DNA of 23,260 bases from CAJBLF01 sp964424505 (GTDB lineage Bacteria; Patescibacteriota; Gracilibacteria; Absconditabacterales; Absconditicoccaceae). The notes below the pieces were generated by a model. That model did not search any database and was not told the DNA's origin. It worked only from the letters and a program-made list of their open reading frames with translations. Of the stretch, positions 1 through 12,518 are shown in pieces. The stretch covers positions 1 through 23,260 of the forward strand of contig CAYRIQ010000009.1 of assembly GCA_964424505.1 (NCBI GenBank), given 5' to 3'. A program made the translations under genes and the position numbers. The stretch's first letter is position 1, and every line of letters starts with the position of its first letter.

Positions 1-3000
1 TATTTCCTGCGAGATCGCTTACTACGAAGACATAGGTATTTTCTGCAGAAATAGGTGTCCCTGACGTATACGCGCTACCATTCAATGTAGCTCAAGAAAT
101 ATTCGCATCACTAAATGTGATCGTTACGTTTCATGAGTAATTAGTTCAACTTACTACTCATGCAAATGTCGGCATAATTTTGTCTATCCATGTTACTGTA
201 GCAGTAGCACTTCCTGTAGTTCACTGTTTATCTACATATTGATAGGTGAAACTTCCATTACTCGTAAACGTATATAATTCACTTCAAAAATTATTGATAA
301 TCATATATGTAGGGTCAAGTCCTGTAAGCGTAGAAATAACATCTGTATTTATCCAGCTACTCGAATTGTAATCTATATGTATGCCTGTAGCTCATGGTAA
401 TGCAACAATTAAACCACCTGTATATATAGTAGCCCCTGTTTTCCCGTAAACATTGCTATAGTTTAACCTAACATTATAGGTACCATTATTTAATCATGTG
501 ATCATAGGTAACGTCTTCCATTTCCCAATTCCATCACCCGTGGTAGCGTATGTTATTCCACTAATCACAAGCGAAACTGTAGCTATCTTGGGAGGAAGCT
601 CTCCATACAGTGTAGGTGTCCCTGTAAATGTGGTTTGCGTATCAAACGTTGGTGGAAGCATAAATAATTCTTGTCTTTCTCAGGTAGTTAAGGCTTTATT
701 ATAGATACGTACTTCATCGATATTTCCACTAAAATAATTGGTAGTATTTGCACCTGGATGCCTCCCTACTCTTCGAGCAGGCAATCAAGCATTGGTAAAT
801 GTTGCATTAGCAGTATTGGAAATAGGACCAGCATTGTCAACATATATGGTTCTACGTGCATCACTATCAAATACTCCTATGATATGATACCGTTGATTGG
901 CTACTAAATTCGTTGCATGGGTAGCTGTTCTTGCAGCAGTATTACTTGCTACAGCGACTGCCCTAGCGTTGACCAAGCGTATTCATCGAAATTGGACATT
1001 TGAATTAGTATCTCCTGCTATTAAATTACCAAACATAGCTATTGATTGAGTTGTATTTACTCTACTAGTTTTGATCCAAGCTGAAATAGTAAATGGATAA
1101 CTAGCAATAAATCATGATGTGCTTTCTATATAATCATTTACTCCATCTACAAATATCATTTCCTCTCCTGATTGAGTTTGTTTTACTGGACCATTGATAC
1201 CAGTAAATAATAAATTACGAGGTCATATATCATAAAATCTTGTGCTTGCTAAAGATCCATCTAGATGTGCTTGTAATCATGCATACATAGATCATGAGCT
1301 TGCATCCAAAATAATACTATCAGAGACTCCTCTTACAAATCCAGCACCACTAAACTGTGCGTATACCCATTTAATCCCATCTCCATCTGTGTTTGTAATA
1401 TTCCATGCGTAACTTGATTGATATGTTACCCAACTAGCGGAATTTCTTTCTGTGATACTATTTCAAAATCTCATATGTGTCGCTCAAGCTACATTGTTGT
1501 TTAACGTAACTGCTAGTCATGTAGCATAACTGTTGTCATTGTTGATAACAAATGTGCCTGTATTAGTTCCTAAATAAAACGTAGTAAAATGATTTGCATA
1601 AAAGACAGCATAAGGTTCACCATTGATATCTTCTACATTTACTGAACTTAGATAGTTTCGTATTTCTCCATCTTCTGAATACCTCACATCTACAGTATCT
1701 CCTATTTGCATGCCAGGAGCAGGAACTCTAAATGTCGCATAAAGATCATTTCCACTCAAATCTTCAAATTGAATATGCTGGTCTGCACCAACATCAATGA
1801 CAGAAATCACTTCTTGATTTACTTGATCTTGTACTATCTCTGTATCTTGAAATATAGGTGGAGCTATTTCTCCCGTAAAATTTTCACCGTCTATAGTTTT
1901 GAGTAATGCTCACTCTGGTATTTGGACTTCAGCAATGTGGCCACTCATTTCGTTGATTGACTGAAGGACTATAGGCACAAGTAAAACTCCACTTAAATGT
2001 GCAAAATCCAGCATTACATCACCTACCAATGTTTCTGTAGATACCGGCACCAATGTCATTGTGCCTGTTTCATACCCTCTTGTTTGTAAATATGATATCA
2101 CCTGTTGTTGCGTACCTGTAGAAAATATTAGTCCTATTTGAGCTCATGTTGTATATACAAATCATGATAATGCAGACTGAAAACCACTATCTTGTAACAT
2201 ACCAGAAAAAAACAATGGATTGACTAGAGGATCAAAAAGCACAATAATGTTTACTCATGATAATATACCTATTTCATTCAATGTTTCTTGTCCCGTGATA
2301 GGAATGATGATTTTATCATCTCAAGTTGAAAGTTGTCCTGTTATTCAGATTGAAATTTCTTGTTCTTGTATTTGTTGTGATGTAGTGGTGGTATATAATT
2401 GATATTCTACATATGTTTGATTTAATGATTTTCTTGTTTTAGGCCCAAGATATCATCGAACTGCTTTATTACTTTCTTGTCCAATAAGTAATCAATTCAT
2501 ATCTTGATACACATATACTGCTGCAATTATCTCGTCTGAATATATGCCGTCTACATTACCAGAATATATTTGTGCCCAAGTAAGAAGTTGTTGAAGCTGG
2601 ATTATTTTTTCATTATATCCTCATTTTTCGTATGCACGATCAAAATATCCCGTTACTACTTCTTCTTCAATTGGTGATATATTCAATCAAGAAACACCTT
2701 GCGTATCTGAAATAGCTTCTGACACTTGTGAGCTACCTTCACTACTTCATACTTGTATGACGGGTTGTACTTGTGGTATAGCCAAAGTCATTCCTGTAAT
2801 TTCCTCTTGAATAAGAGGAATACTCTCTCATGTACTACCAACATTTTCTCATGTACTAAGGACAGTCTCTCATGTATATATTTTTCAATCTTCCTCGTTT
2901 AGTCATGAGATGATAGGCTCAAGCATTTGTTTAATTTCATCAACGACAACAATAGCATCTTTGACCACCAAAGGAGAGTATGCCTGTCCTATATATCGGT

Positions 3001-4171
3001 GTACATCTGATTCATCATCATAATATACAAGATAGTCTGAAATTTTTTGTGGTGCTAAAATTTTTGCTCAACGGAGAGGATCTACTGCATATCGCAAGCC
3101 ATCATCAGCATATATAAATGGGATTCTATGATATACCTTTTCTCCATTTACCACAAAAGTGAGGTATATATCATATATGGAACCATATATCGTTGCTTTA
3201 CTACCCGTAAATAATGATACGATAGTTTCTCTTGTTACTTCAAACAAAGTATTATCAATCAATCCCTGATTGACTATTTTATCTACATCACCTCTTAGAA
3301 CGATATCCATTCATGTCCACGTCCACGCTCCTACTTTTAGTATATTGGCAATATTTTCATAGGCAATACGAGAACAATATTGTGCTCATATTTCTCATCA
3401 TGTAGTTATTACCGACTGAAGACTGTTGCTATACACATATCATGATGCATTGATTTGTATTTTCTGATCTGGATATACTACGGATAATGATTGGATAATG
3501 GGAATAATTTCTCCTGATTGAATATCAATTTTTCCTACAATATCACCGGATATATTATATAAAATAGATCCACTTAAATCACGTAAAACTCATGAGAATA
3601 ATTCTTCATCACCAGAAATTAAATTACTTCATGTTACTAATTCTCATGTAAAGATTTCTCATGATACTATATTTCATGATACTATATTTCATGATACTAT
3701 ATTTCATGATACTATATTTCATGGTACTGATTCTCAAGAAAAAATATTTCAGGAAATGTCAGATACTTCTCAATATATCTCACCTGTTGATGCCATTGTT
3801 TCATTATTTAAGACTTCTGTTTCCATACCTGATCCTCACTCTGCTACCGTCTCTATTATAGGTCATTCTGTAGTTGTTTCTGCTTGCTGATCAGGAATTA
3901 TTTGTGGTTCATTTTGAAATACTATAGGCGCTTCTTCTACGGGAACATTGATATCATCTGCTTTGCTAAATATAGCGACATTATAAATATAAAAACATAT
4001 ACACAAGAGTATAACATGGGTATAACTTAACCAATGATGTTTTCTTTTGTAGACATGATGTATGATTTTTTTGTGTATATGATGTGAATGTTTTTTCACT
4101 GTACAAAAAACACTCTGAATATGATTCAGAAAGCTATTGATAGTAAACACTTTATCACATATATTTCACAT
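1..4171 (-). CDS. Giant membrane-anchored surface protein with PG-binding-like, LamG and Ig-like domains (C-terminus beyond window)
   Basis: About 1390 codons are visible on the minus strand once TGA is read as Gly; I found no TAA or TAG in the parts I read codon by codon, and the short standard-code pieces all share one frame. The first ATG is at 4171; a GTG at 4150 is an alternative and neither has a Shine-Dalgarno. Residues 1-46 are rich in His and Lys, and a membrane segment lies at about 47-66. A Gly/Ser/Thr-rich stretch with SGNIV repeats follows (about 150-175). Around 510-570 the pattern IIQLQQLLTW..VDGIYSDEIIAAV resembles PG_binding_1. Around 950-1165 is a LamG/concanavalin-like domain, with the hallmark NIDEVRIYNKAL near its end. 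Ig-like segments (for example TYVFVVSDLAGN) run off the window. I infer a wall-bound adhesin or scaffold; the target is unknown. The neighbour on the other strand is an SLH protein. Confidence 0.85.
3659..3718 (-). repeat. Four perfect 15-bp tandem repeats coding for SGNIV
   Basis: Four identical 15-base units lie in frame inside the giant surface gene. On the coding strand each reads TGA AAT ATA GTA TCA, giving Gly-Asn-Ile-Val-Ser with Gly always written TGA. Degenerate units continue on both sides (GESVP, GEIFT, GELVT), so a longer pentapeptide array has been partly homogenised. Because each unit is 15 bp, gain or loss of units keeps the reading frame. Confidence 0.9.
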
Positions 4172-4216
4172 AGAATTCAATTTGTGTATAAATTTACCTT
4201 TTTGTTTTACCGTACT

Positions 4217-4245
4217 ATTATACCCACGAATCCGATGCAAGACAA
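4217..4245 (-). promoter_or_regulatory. Sigma-70 promoter of the giant surface gene
   Basis: On the minus strand TTGTCT (4240-4245) and TATAAT (4217-4222) are separated by exactly 17 bases. This puts transcription start near 4210 and leaves a leader of about 40 nt before the ATG at 4171. Confidence 0.6.
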
Positions 4246-4364
4246 AAAAATTAGTTGTTCTTGCCACAAAACACTTGTATTTTCCAAAAAATATTTCATA
4301 ATATATGTAATATATCAAAATCTACTGTAATTATACCTGGAATTTGTTTATAAAAATCATATAT

Positions 4365-4386
4365 ATAGGGGGTAGTTTTACCCTAT
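4365..4386 (+). other. Hairpin just upstream of the SLH gene
   Basis: GGGTA (4370-4374) and TACCC (4379-4383) pair around a 4-base loop, with flanking ATAGG/CTAT adding an imperfect lower stem. It ends 19 bases before the ATG at 4405 and would lie in the leader RNA if transcription starts upstream. It could affect translation or be the remnant of a terminator. I found no convincing -35/-10 pair for this gene. Confidence 0.35.
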
Positions 4387-4404
4387 TACTTTCGTTTTTT
4401 ATTT

Positions 4405-5847
4405 ATGAATAAACGTATATATACATATATTATTTTTTGATTGATCATAGGATGTTTTTCCATTGCTGAAGCATTTTTTTCGCATGTAAATATTTATACC
4501 TCCCTTGGCATCTTACCTCCTACATATGATGTCGTTTTTAGTCCTTTACATCTAACCTGAATATATACTAGTGGACCAGTATATGTAGACATACTTGGCA
4601 GTGGTATCCAAGAAAATACTAGTGGCATTTATCATAATGGCACGTATGTATTTTGATTTTATCGAGGAACATGACCATTTATTACGTGAGCTGGCTATTC
4701 TAGCTGAAATACTCGAACATTTATGCAAACGACAAAAACGATTGATCGGATTGATGATATTTGACCAACATTTGCAGGAGTACAAAATGGGATCACTTAT
4801 GATGATGCTGTTAGTATTACCTTTACTGACAATTACCCTGGCGCAACTGCTACTATCAATGGAGATGCTTTTTCTTATTGACATTCAATCACTACAAATG
4901 GGACGTATCAACTGATCGTTACTGATGCTGTAGGACATACAACATGAGCCACATTTATTATTTATCTTAATGAAACTCCACCCACCTCATGATGAACAAT
5001 TTCTTCTGGATGAGGTGGCTGATGAGGCACGAGCCTCGGTGCACGAGAATTAACACAAAATATTTGTGCCACAAGAAGCTGTTATAGCTATTATTATGAT
5101 GATACCTGTGGACCGTGTACTCCTCCCAAAGCGCCTGTAATCCCTTCTGATTGGCCACCTTATCATTATGCAAATCCCACTTCTCCTAGTATAGAAGATT
5201 CTTCGTATCCTAAAGAACGAAATGATGCTTATCTTCGAGCTTACAATTTATGAATTACCACAGTCTCCCCTATACAAAATGCTGAACTTGACACACAACT
5301 TCTTAGAAAATTTGCTGCCAAAATGATAGCGGAATTTGCTATCGAAGTAGTTGGGATTTTGCCTGATGAAGGGAAATTATGTTCATTTACTGACATTTCT
5401 GAAGAAACTCCAGAACTTCAATATTATATGAGACTTTCTTGTAAACTTGGTATCATGGGATTGGATTATTACGGTGATGCGGATACTGTGTTCAATCCAA
5501 ATTATGTCGTGACGAGAGATCAGTTTGTTACTTTACTTTCAAGAACTCTTTTCAGAGATACTTATAATATACAACAAGGTGAACTTACTTTTTATGATAA
5601 AGCCAAAAATTTTGTCAGTCATAGTATGACAAATATAAGTAAAGCATTGGGTATCAATATGGTCATTAGTACCCCACTCGATTGGTATACTAAGCATTTA
5701 CAAGCAATCAAAAAATTATGAATAATTACCAACTACACCCTCAGCACCAAGGAGTTTAAAGGGTATGTAATGATTATCATGTATAGACTTGATAAACTAG
5801 GTATTGCTAAGGTAAAAAACCTTACAGAAAAGATTATTGCACTTTAA
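4405..5847 (+). CDS. Secreted S-layer homology (SLH) protein with an Ig-like domain
   Basis: 480 residues with TGA as Gly. The N-terminus is a signal peptide (IIFGLIIGCFSIAEA, cleavage likely near residue 23). An Ig-like segment follows at about 120-195 (VSITFTDN.., TYQLIVTDAVGHTTG). Next come a glycine-rich linker near 200-215, written largely with TGA, and a Cys-rich patch (ICATRSCYSYYYDDTCGPC). The C-terminal half holds three SLH-like repeats. The first is at about 270-320 (AYLRAYNLGITTVSPI), the second at about 326-380 (CSFTDIS..LACKLGIMGL-like..NPNYVVTRDQFVTLLSR), the third, degenerate, at about 423-475 (HLQAIKKLGIIT). SLH domains bind wall polymers, so this is probably a wall-attached S-layer or adhesin component. 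Its 3' end overlaps the convergent gene. Confidence 0.85.
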
Positions 5848-8140
5848 GCGTAATTGTACCCTCTATAGTTGGTTGATTTTCATATACTACTTCGGCTCTG
5901 ATAGTATACGTACCTGCTTGAGTGTATATTTGATTTGCTTGTACACACTCTCTTCACTTACAGTTGAGTGTTTTTCCATTGCCAAAATTTCGATGAATCT
6001 CTGTCGGTAGCCCATTAAGTTCAAGCAAAGAAAAACTTGCGCTATCACCGATACTTGCCACTTGTCACGCATAATTGGTGATCGCAATCTTTAGCGTTTG
6101 ATTTGCTCTTTTTACGATAATATTATTTTCTGGAGAGACCGTTACTTCACGGCCTTTTTTTGTTTTGATAATAAGAACTGGATGATATGTTCCATTACTA
6201 TTTTTGGTATCATATCTATACGTATGATTTATAATTGATTCTGAAAAATCTTTTTTTATTGATCCTGTTCCATCTCCAAAATCCCAAGTAAATGACACCA
6301 CTTCATCATCAGGATCGTTGACTACAGTAGTGGATGCATCAAATTTTACAGTAAATGGATCTGTACCCACAGTATCTGGAGTAACAATAAGCTTTCCTAT
6401 AATATTTTCTCTATTTACTTTTATAGGGATACTAATCTCTTTTTTTGCGCCACTTTGTTTATCTTCTACGATAAGTTTTGCTTCATGATCATTGTTGTTG
6501 TCAATCGTATATTCAAATGTATTGGCATCTGTAGCGATAATTTGTTTCCCATCTATCAATACTTTTTTGGTGGCTGTTGTGCTATCTGGAGAAATTTGAT
6601 TGACTTGAATTTTGATAATAGTAGGGATCTCGGTCAATATCAGTTCACCTGACATCCATACCATAGCACCTTGTGTGGCCACTTTTTTGAACTGTGGTGA
6701 CTGTGGCGATTTGAAGTATACATCATAATTAACCTGGAAATCACTTATACCAATCTGTATATCATCACTTTCACATTGTCATTGTTTATCATCTTCCGTA
6801 AGGAAGGTATTTTGTATAGCATAAAGCCCTGCATTGGGAAAATCATAACTAAATGTCCCATTATTGTTTCTGATGGTATCTATTACTTTGTCCTTATTGT
6901 TTCTATCGAGCACAGTAAATTGATTGGTACTAATCGCTACTGTTTTATCCAAAAAACTGGTCGTAATGGCATATTGTTTTCCTTCCGTTTGCTTCACAAG
7001 TATTTCACATACAGGAACATCTGATTGTTCTACTCTAATAGGAAATGTATAAATATATTTATTGAGATTTGGGAACCTAATATACACGTTGTGAAGTTTA
7101 GCTTCATTGTAAATAAATGTAGTAGTCACATTGTTTTGTTTGTCTTGTTGACCATCACCATTAAAATCCCAAATGATTTTATAATCACTCAGACCAAGAT
7201 CTTTGAATACGGCATTTGCATCAAATGACACTTTACTTGGAGCTTTTCCTACAATCATTTCTGTTTTTGCGTCATTGAAAGTCAACGCTCATTTGGTAGG
7301 ATTGATGACGATTTCTGAATCAAATACTATCGATCAACCAGAAAATGTTTTTTGAAATTTTTCTGAAGTAGGAATGTTGATATATGTTGTTTCCAATGTA
7401 AGAGGATATTCGCCTTTTTTGAAATACATACAAGATCCCTCAAATTGTGCAGTCGTAAAATTGAGAGTAATTTTTTGGCCATTTCAACAATTTAGTACTA
7501 TCTCTGTAAAATTGACTTGTCAGAGTGATGGTACAATTTGTGTGTTGAAATAAGTATTATTTAATGTGTAAAACATAGTAGCTGGGGCAATAAGTTTCAT
7601 AGAAACATCTCCACGAGTATATTTTACCTCATCCTTGAGTTGTAAATATGGCATAATTAGCTTATCACTATCTAAGATATTTTCTACAGAAAAATTTTTG
7701 ACCATCGTGATCACATTTGCTCACAATGCAATAGCAAAAATAAATATTAGGAATCAAAACAAAGATCCGAAAGCATATTTTATTTTTGATGTGTTTTTGA
7801 CGGTAATCAACCTATACAAATTGACAACCAAAAATCAGATACCGAGAAATGTTAATAATCCAAAAAACACTACAGAAAAAGTCTGCAACAATGTTTTGGT
7901 AGTATTTGGGTCTAATCATACACTAGAAAGCTGAGTCGGATTATTCATCAAATTATAAAAAATAAGAGACAATCATCCTATAATAATCATAAATAATGTA
8001 GCACATCCCATTAGCACCATTTTTATTGAAATTTTTGAACCTGGTTTGGTGATATTTGCTGTCTGCTGAGGATGAACTGGTGGTTGCTGAATAACTCACA
8101 CGTTCATAGGAGAGATTTGATCGACCATTTTGCTATACAT
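5834..8140 (-). CDS. Three-TM membrane protein with extracytoplasmic PKD domains
   Basis: 768 residues from the first in-frame ATG (8140); ATG at 8128 would give 764. Membrane segments lie at about 40-62, 86-109 and 122-144. A long extracytoplasmic part follows. It has a PKD-like domain near 305-332 (YKIIWDFNGDG), a clear PKD domain near 590-660 (FDAST..VSFTWDFGDGTG..HTYRYDT) and a last Ig/PKD-like strand set ending ITLKVQ. PKD folds usually mediate protein or polysaccharide contact at the surface. No catalytic motif is visible. The TAA stop lies inside the convergent SLH gene, a 14-bp tail-to-tail overlap. A function beyond surface binding cannot be named; an anchored sensor or assembly factor is possible. 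Confidence 0.85.
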
Positions 8141-8281
8141 AACAATAAAACCTAATATTGGATAGTGTATATGTATTTTTTTGTACTAGCTTTTCAATCT
8201 AAAACTGTTTTTATTACACTCGCATATTTCATAACTTTTCCATGAAATAGCAAGCCAAATAACCATCATATCTTACTATAT

Positions 8282-8310
8282 TTGCAATTTTTTTCCATCG
8301 TAGATATACT
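8282..8310 (+). promoter_or_regulatory. Sigma-70 promoter of the beta-helix gene
   Basis: TTGCAA (8282-8287) and TATACT (8305-8310) are separated by 17 bases, 40 bp upstream of the ATG at 8350. The predicted start site is near 8317, in the 209-bp space between two divergent surface genes. Confidence 0.6.
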
Positions 8311-8322
8311 TATTGGTAAGTA
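8307..8322. promoter_or_regulatory. Inverted repeat over the -10/+1 region
   Basis: TACTTA-TTGG-TAAGTA is a perfect 6-bp inverted repeat overlapping the -10 box and the predicted start site. The position suits a repressor site; no regulator can be named. A chance AT-rich palindrome is possible. Confidence 0.3.
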
Positions 8323-8349
8323 CTTTATGTTCTTTATTACACTATTATT

Positions 8350-11300
8350 ATGGAAAATCAAAAATGATCATTTTTTGCACAGTTTATGAGCTGACTTTTC
8401 ATTGCCATAGGAATATTTTTGGGTATTTATGCTTGTTTTGTACATGCAGACACCCGAGAAATACATGGTGGCACTTGGGATAATGGCAATTATATTGATC
8501 GTGATTTTTGGGCGCTAAGTCCTGAAAGAAGCGATATTATCACTGCGTTATATGGAAATGTGACTGAACCCAGTATATATACCAAAACATGGGATCAAGA
8601 ACGTTTGGCTACTTGTACTACAGAATGAACTATGGACGTAGAATATCTTTCTTCACTACCTACTTGATCACTTCATGACTACACTATTTATGTCATAGAT
8701 GCTTGAGAATATGAAGCAACTTCGACTATTGATATGGGAGAATGTACGAGTATCATTAGTAGTTGAACAGTTGTAATACATGCACGTGAAATGGGAGAAC
8801 TTCCTATAATCAATATTTGAAAAAGTAATACCATCATGCAAAATATCGTTATAGCTTCGAGTGAAGGCAATGGAATAGTTATTTCATGATCAGTAAATAC
8901 TACCATCAATGCTATTGAAGTTTTGGGAAACACAGCAAATGGCAAATGATATGGGATATATATGTCGGAAACTGCATTTACCAATATATTGCATACAAAG
9001 ACACATGATAATACTGTTGGAATCTGAGGTACACACAATAGTTTTTCCACTATTTCTTCACTTACTACATACAACAATCAGTATGGTATATTATTGTCTC
9101 TTGATCATAGTACCATAGAAAGTGTAGACAGTTATCACAATAGCGACGATGGTATCTCTCTTTTTGATACTACTGCTAGTGCTGTTGCCAACCTACATAC
9201 TTATGACAATGGGGTAAATAATATATATATAGAGTGATCCAATGAAAATACATTTTCTGACTTTATCACTGAGAGAAGTATTGATGGAATACATTTATAC
9301 AATTCTTCTAACAATACGCTCACTAACATTACTTGAAATACCAATCAAAACTGACTATATATAGAAAATTCATTAGAAAATACCTTACATAATATAACCG
9401 TAAATAGCAATACTGGCTATTGAATATTTTTTTCTGATGTACACTACACAACCCTAAATTGAATAATTGCTTCATGAAATAGACAATATGGAACGTATTT
9501 GCAATCCAGTACTCACAATACATTTTCCAATTCTTTTTTCTCTCAAAATAATTCGTGAGGAAGTTTATTGTCTCAGGCAAACAATAATACTATCATCAAT
9601 ACGCGTATATCTACCAATACGGGTGCAGGAATATATATTATGTGATGATATGGAAATACTATCTCGTGATGTTTGTTGTCTTGAAATACTAGTGGATGAA
9701 TTTTTCTCAATGCAGCATATCTTACTACTATATACAATACTAATGAATCTTCTTACCTCGGATTTAGTGAATATGCTCTCATGGCACGCTGATGAACAGG
9801 AAATAATTTTTCTTTATTTTCATGAAACAATCCTATTGTCATTGAAATATATTCTTGAATAAATGGAAGCAATCCAACACAGCCAATTGTGTTTGGCTTT
9901 GATACGTATACAAAAAACAATAGTATTATTATATGGAAATCAGCACCACTTCTGACCCTTACAGGATCTATAAGTGTGGGATGATTGGTAGATATAGATG
10001 CAGATATTTTATCAATACAAAACACTACAGGAAATCAAGTTATGTTTTCGTGAGTTACTTCATTGACTGTTGCATGAACAACTTGGGACTGAAAACTCTA
10101 TCCACCTACGATTATCACTACAGGAAGTAAAATATGTATACCTGGAAAAACATGAACAACCAATATTGCAAAAGTTTTGACTACTATAGACATCGTTTCT
10201 GGATCGACATATCTCACCATGAGTTGAGGAAGTGCAACTATTGATACTTACCTATTATCTTGATCATCAGGACAATATTTAAAAATTTTAACATCAATAG
10301 ACTGAACTAATTGGACGACAAACTTATTGAACACTGGATGTACTTTAGATCAAGATCTTGTTTGCCATTTTATGACTACAGGTACGATAAAACTTTTTGC
10401 TTTTTGAATCCCAACCAACTATTCATTTACATGAATAACTCAATCAGGTACTGTAATTATAAGTGGATGAATGTATGCTACAGGCGTACAAATTTCTTTT
10501 ACTGGAGACAATATTTCTGGAGCAACTATCAATAACGCTCCTTATAGTTCTTCAGCACTTATCACGTGAGATTGAATAAAAACGTTTGTACTTACTGATA
10601 TCTGAGGCAATACTACAGGTATAACTTTTGTTATCGACACTATTGCTCCTCTTTTGACGGTCAATACACCAGCTAGTTGATTACTTCTTACTACATGATC
10701 TATGATGTGATTCTCTCGAGAATGAATAGAAACCAATCTCTCATGAGGATATACACTCATAATAAGCTGAGCAACTAGAAATGTACACACTATATATGGA
10801 ACATCATATATACTTTCTCTCTCAAGCATAAGTAATGGCGCTTACACATGGCGACTAATTGCTACTGATCGTGCAGGGAATACTAGTATGACTACACCAG
10901 CATCGTTTACTATAACGACACCTCTCTTACCTACGACAAGACTATTGACTGGTAATTTATACTATACTACTGCACGATATACAAAAGAGTATGTCTCTCT
11001 CTATGTATGGACAAATAAACTAGCCACATATTCGTTTACTGGTGATTTTAGTAGTTCGCCACTTACCTGAGCAGGACTCAATGGAGACATGACGTGAACT
11101 TTATATCTCAGTGGTCCTGATGGACTTAAAAACATTTCGCTTCAACTGACTGATTGAACTACTACGACAGGAAACATCTTTACTGTTTATCTTGATACCA
11201 CTGCGCCTACTCTGCCAAATTTACTGAGTCCTATAAGTGGCAATACTGCTACGGGAGCTTTTTCTCTCAGCTGGGCTCCGTCCACTGATACATGAGTATG

Positions 11301-12468
11301 ACTTTCTGGATACCAGTATTTTATATCAACTACAGGTACTTTTGCACATACCATCAAATCATGATTTACTACGAGCAATTCTGTAGCTCTTGCCAATCAA
11401 GAACTCGGCACTACAGGGGCATTTTATCGACAAATCAAAGCTATTGATAGATTGGGAAATGTATGAACATCAGCAATCCAATCGTTCATATATAGTGGAA
11501 TCTCTGATATTGTGCCAGATATATTTTCTTTCAATCGTATCTCTAGTGCAAAACTAAACAAAGTATATTGATCCAATACCATAACTATCACTTGATTGTC
11601 TGCAAATACTCCCGTACTCGCTACCATCAATAGATGAGTCCTATATATTAGTGGGAATATGGTAGGCACTAGTGGCTACGTCCAAAACTGATGGACAGTA
11701 AAAATTGAGCTTATTTCACGTGATGCCTATGAAGAAGATATCACTAGTACTCTGGATATCAATGGCGTGTCTGCTATTTTTCGTATCTCTACAGAGACAG
11801 AAGAAGAAGCAAATAGCACTACTGCACATTACTCAATTATTTCGTCCAATCTTTCCAGCACAGAAAAGCTACAGATTATCGCTATTTTTGAAGCGCTTCA
11901 AGAAGTATATGCTGGCATAAAAGAATCAGAATTTTTTGATTCACTCACTACTATGTTGTCTAGTAAGATAGATGATCTTGGGACAAGTACTACTGACAAA
12001 AACAAACGTGAATCCTTACAATATTTGTATGATCTTATTGATCAGTATCGTAGTGATGAAGTAGACAATAATGATATATCCGATACTTCACGAATAAACA
12101 ATGGTATTTACACTGCGCCAAACGGTAAAAAATATCCTATTACGTATAATTCTACCAAAAAACAATTTACCTCTTCTAGTTTTCTTACACCAAAATATTT
12201 CCCTACACTTGATGTATTGAAATATACTATTGACATAGCAAATCCAGCATGATCAAAATATTCGGCAGCTAAAACTATCAAAGCACGACGAGGGAAATTA
12301 GTGCTCGATGGGACATGGCAAACATCTCCATATACTGCCCCAAATCATAAAGTATTTTATTTTTTCAAAACTATTGAGGGAAAATATTCTTCTTATACTT
12401 TTACGGTAGAAAAATATTTTGATAGTTTAGAAGAAGTTAAAGAATATATTTATAACAATAACAGATAA
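8350..12468 (+). CDS. Large secreted right-handed beta-helix / Ig / FN3 surface protein
   Basis: 1372 residues, read through several dozen TGA codons as Gly and ending at TAA. The start has a signal or anchor segment (FIAIGIFLGIYACFVHA, about residues 18-34). Residues about 190-510 form a parallel beta-helix of the pectin-lyase/NosD type, with repeated rungs such as NTFSDFITERSIDGIHLYNS and NTLTNITGNTNQNGLYI. Ig-like modules follow at about 510-940 (TFVLTDIGGNTTGITFVIDT, LIATDRAGNTS), then an FN3-like module at about 950-1040 (FSLSWAPSTDTG..YQYFIST). The C-terminus has a helical segment near 1155-1235 and a distinct end domain. Asn/Thr/Ser-rich rungs are typical of adhesins or of polysaccharide-binding or -cleaving proteins. 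I see no clear lyase active site, so binding is the safer reading. Wall attachment is not evident. Confidence 0.88.
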
Positions 12469-12518
12469 ACAAAAACTGGGAGCAAGTTACCTCACCCCCT
12501 TCCAATTCCTATCTTTTT

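Noticed and set aside
498..704. Plus-strand 68-residue ORF and other short plus ORFs up to 4.3 kb
   Set aside because: They lie opposite the continuous minus-strand giant gene and show no protein-like pattern.
3659..3718. CRISPR array
   Set aside because: Repeats are directly adjacent, 15 bp long, without spacers, and in frame within a gene.
3661..3861. Plus-strand ORF MILYFMILYF...
   Set aside because: It is the antisense reading of the SGNIV-coding tandem repeats.
4595..4915. Plus-strand 106-residue ORF in another frame of the SLH gene
   Set aside because: The frame with TGA as Gly gives signal peptide, Ig-like and SLH parts; this one gives nothing recognisable.
8688..9077. Minus-strand 129-residue ORF
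   Set aside because: It is antisense to the beta-helix gene; its length results from TGA in the sense strand reading as TCA.
8350..12468. Frameshifted or stop-riddled pseudogene
   Set aside because: All internal stops are TGA, the frame never changes and domains are continuous, so it is recoding and not decay.
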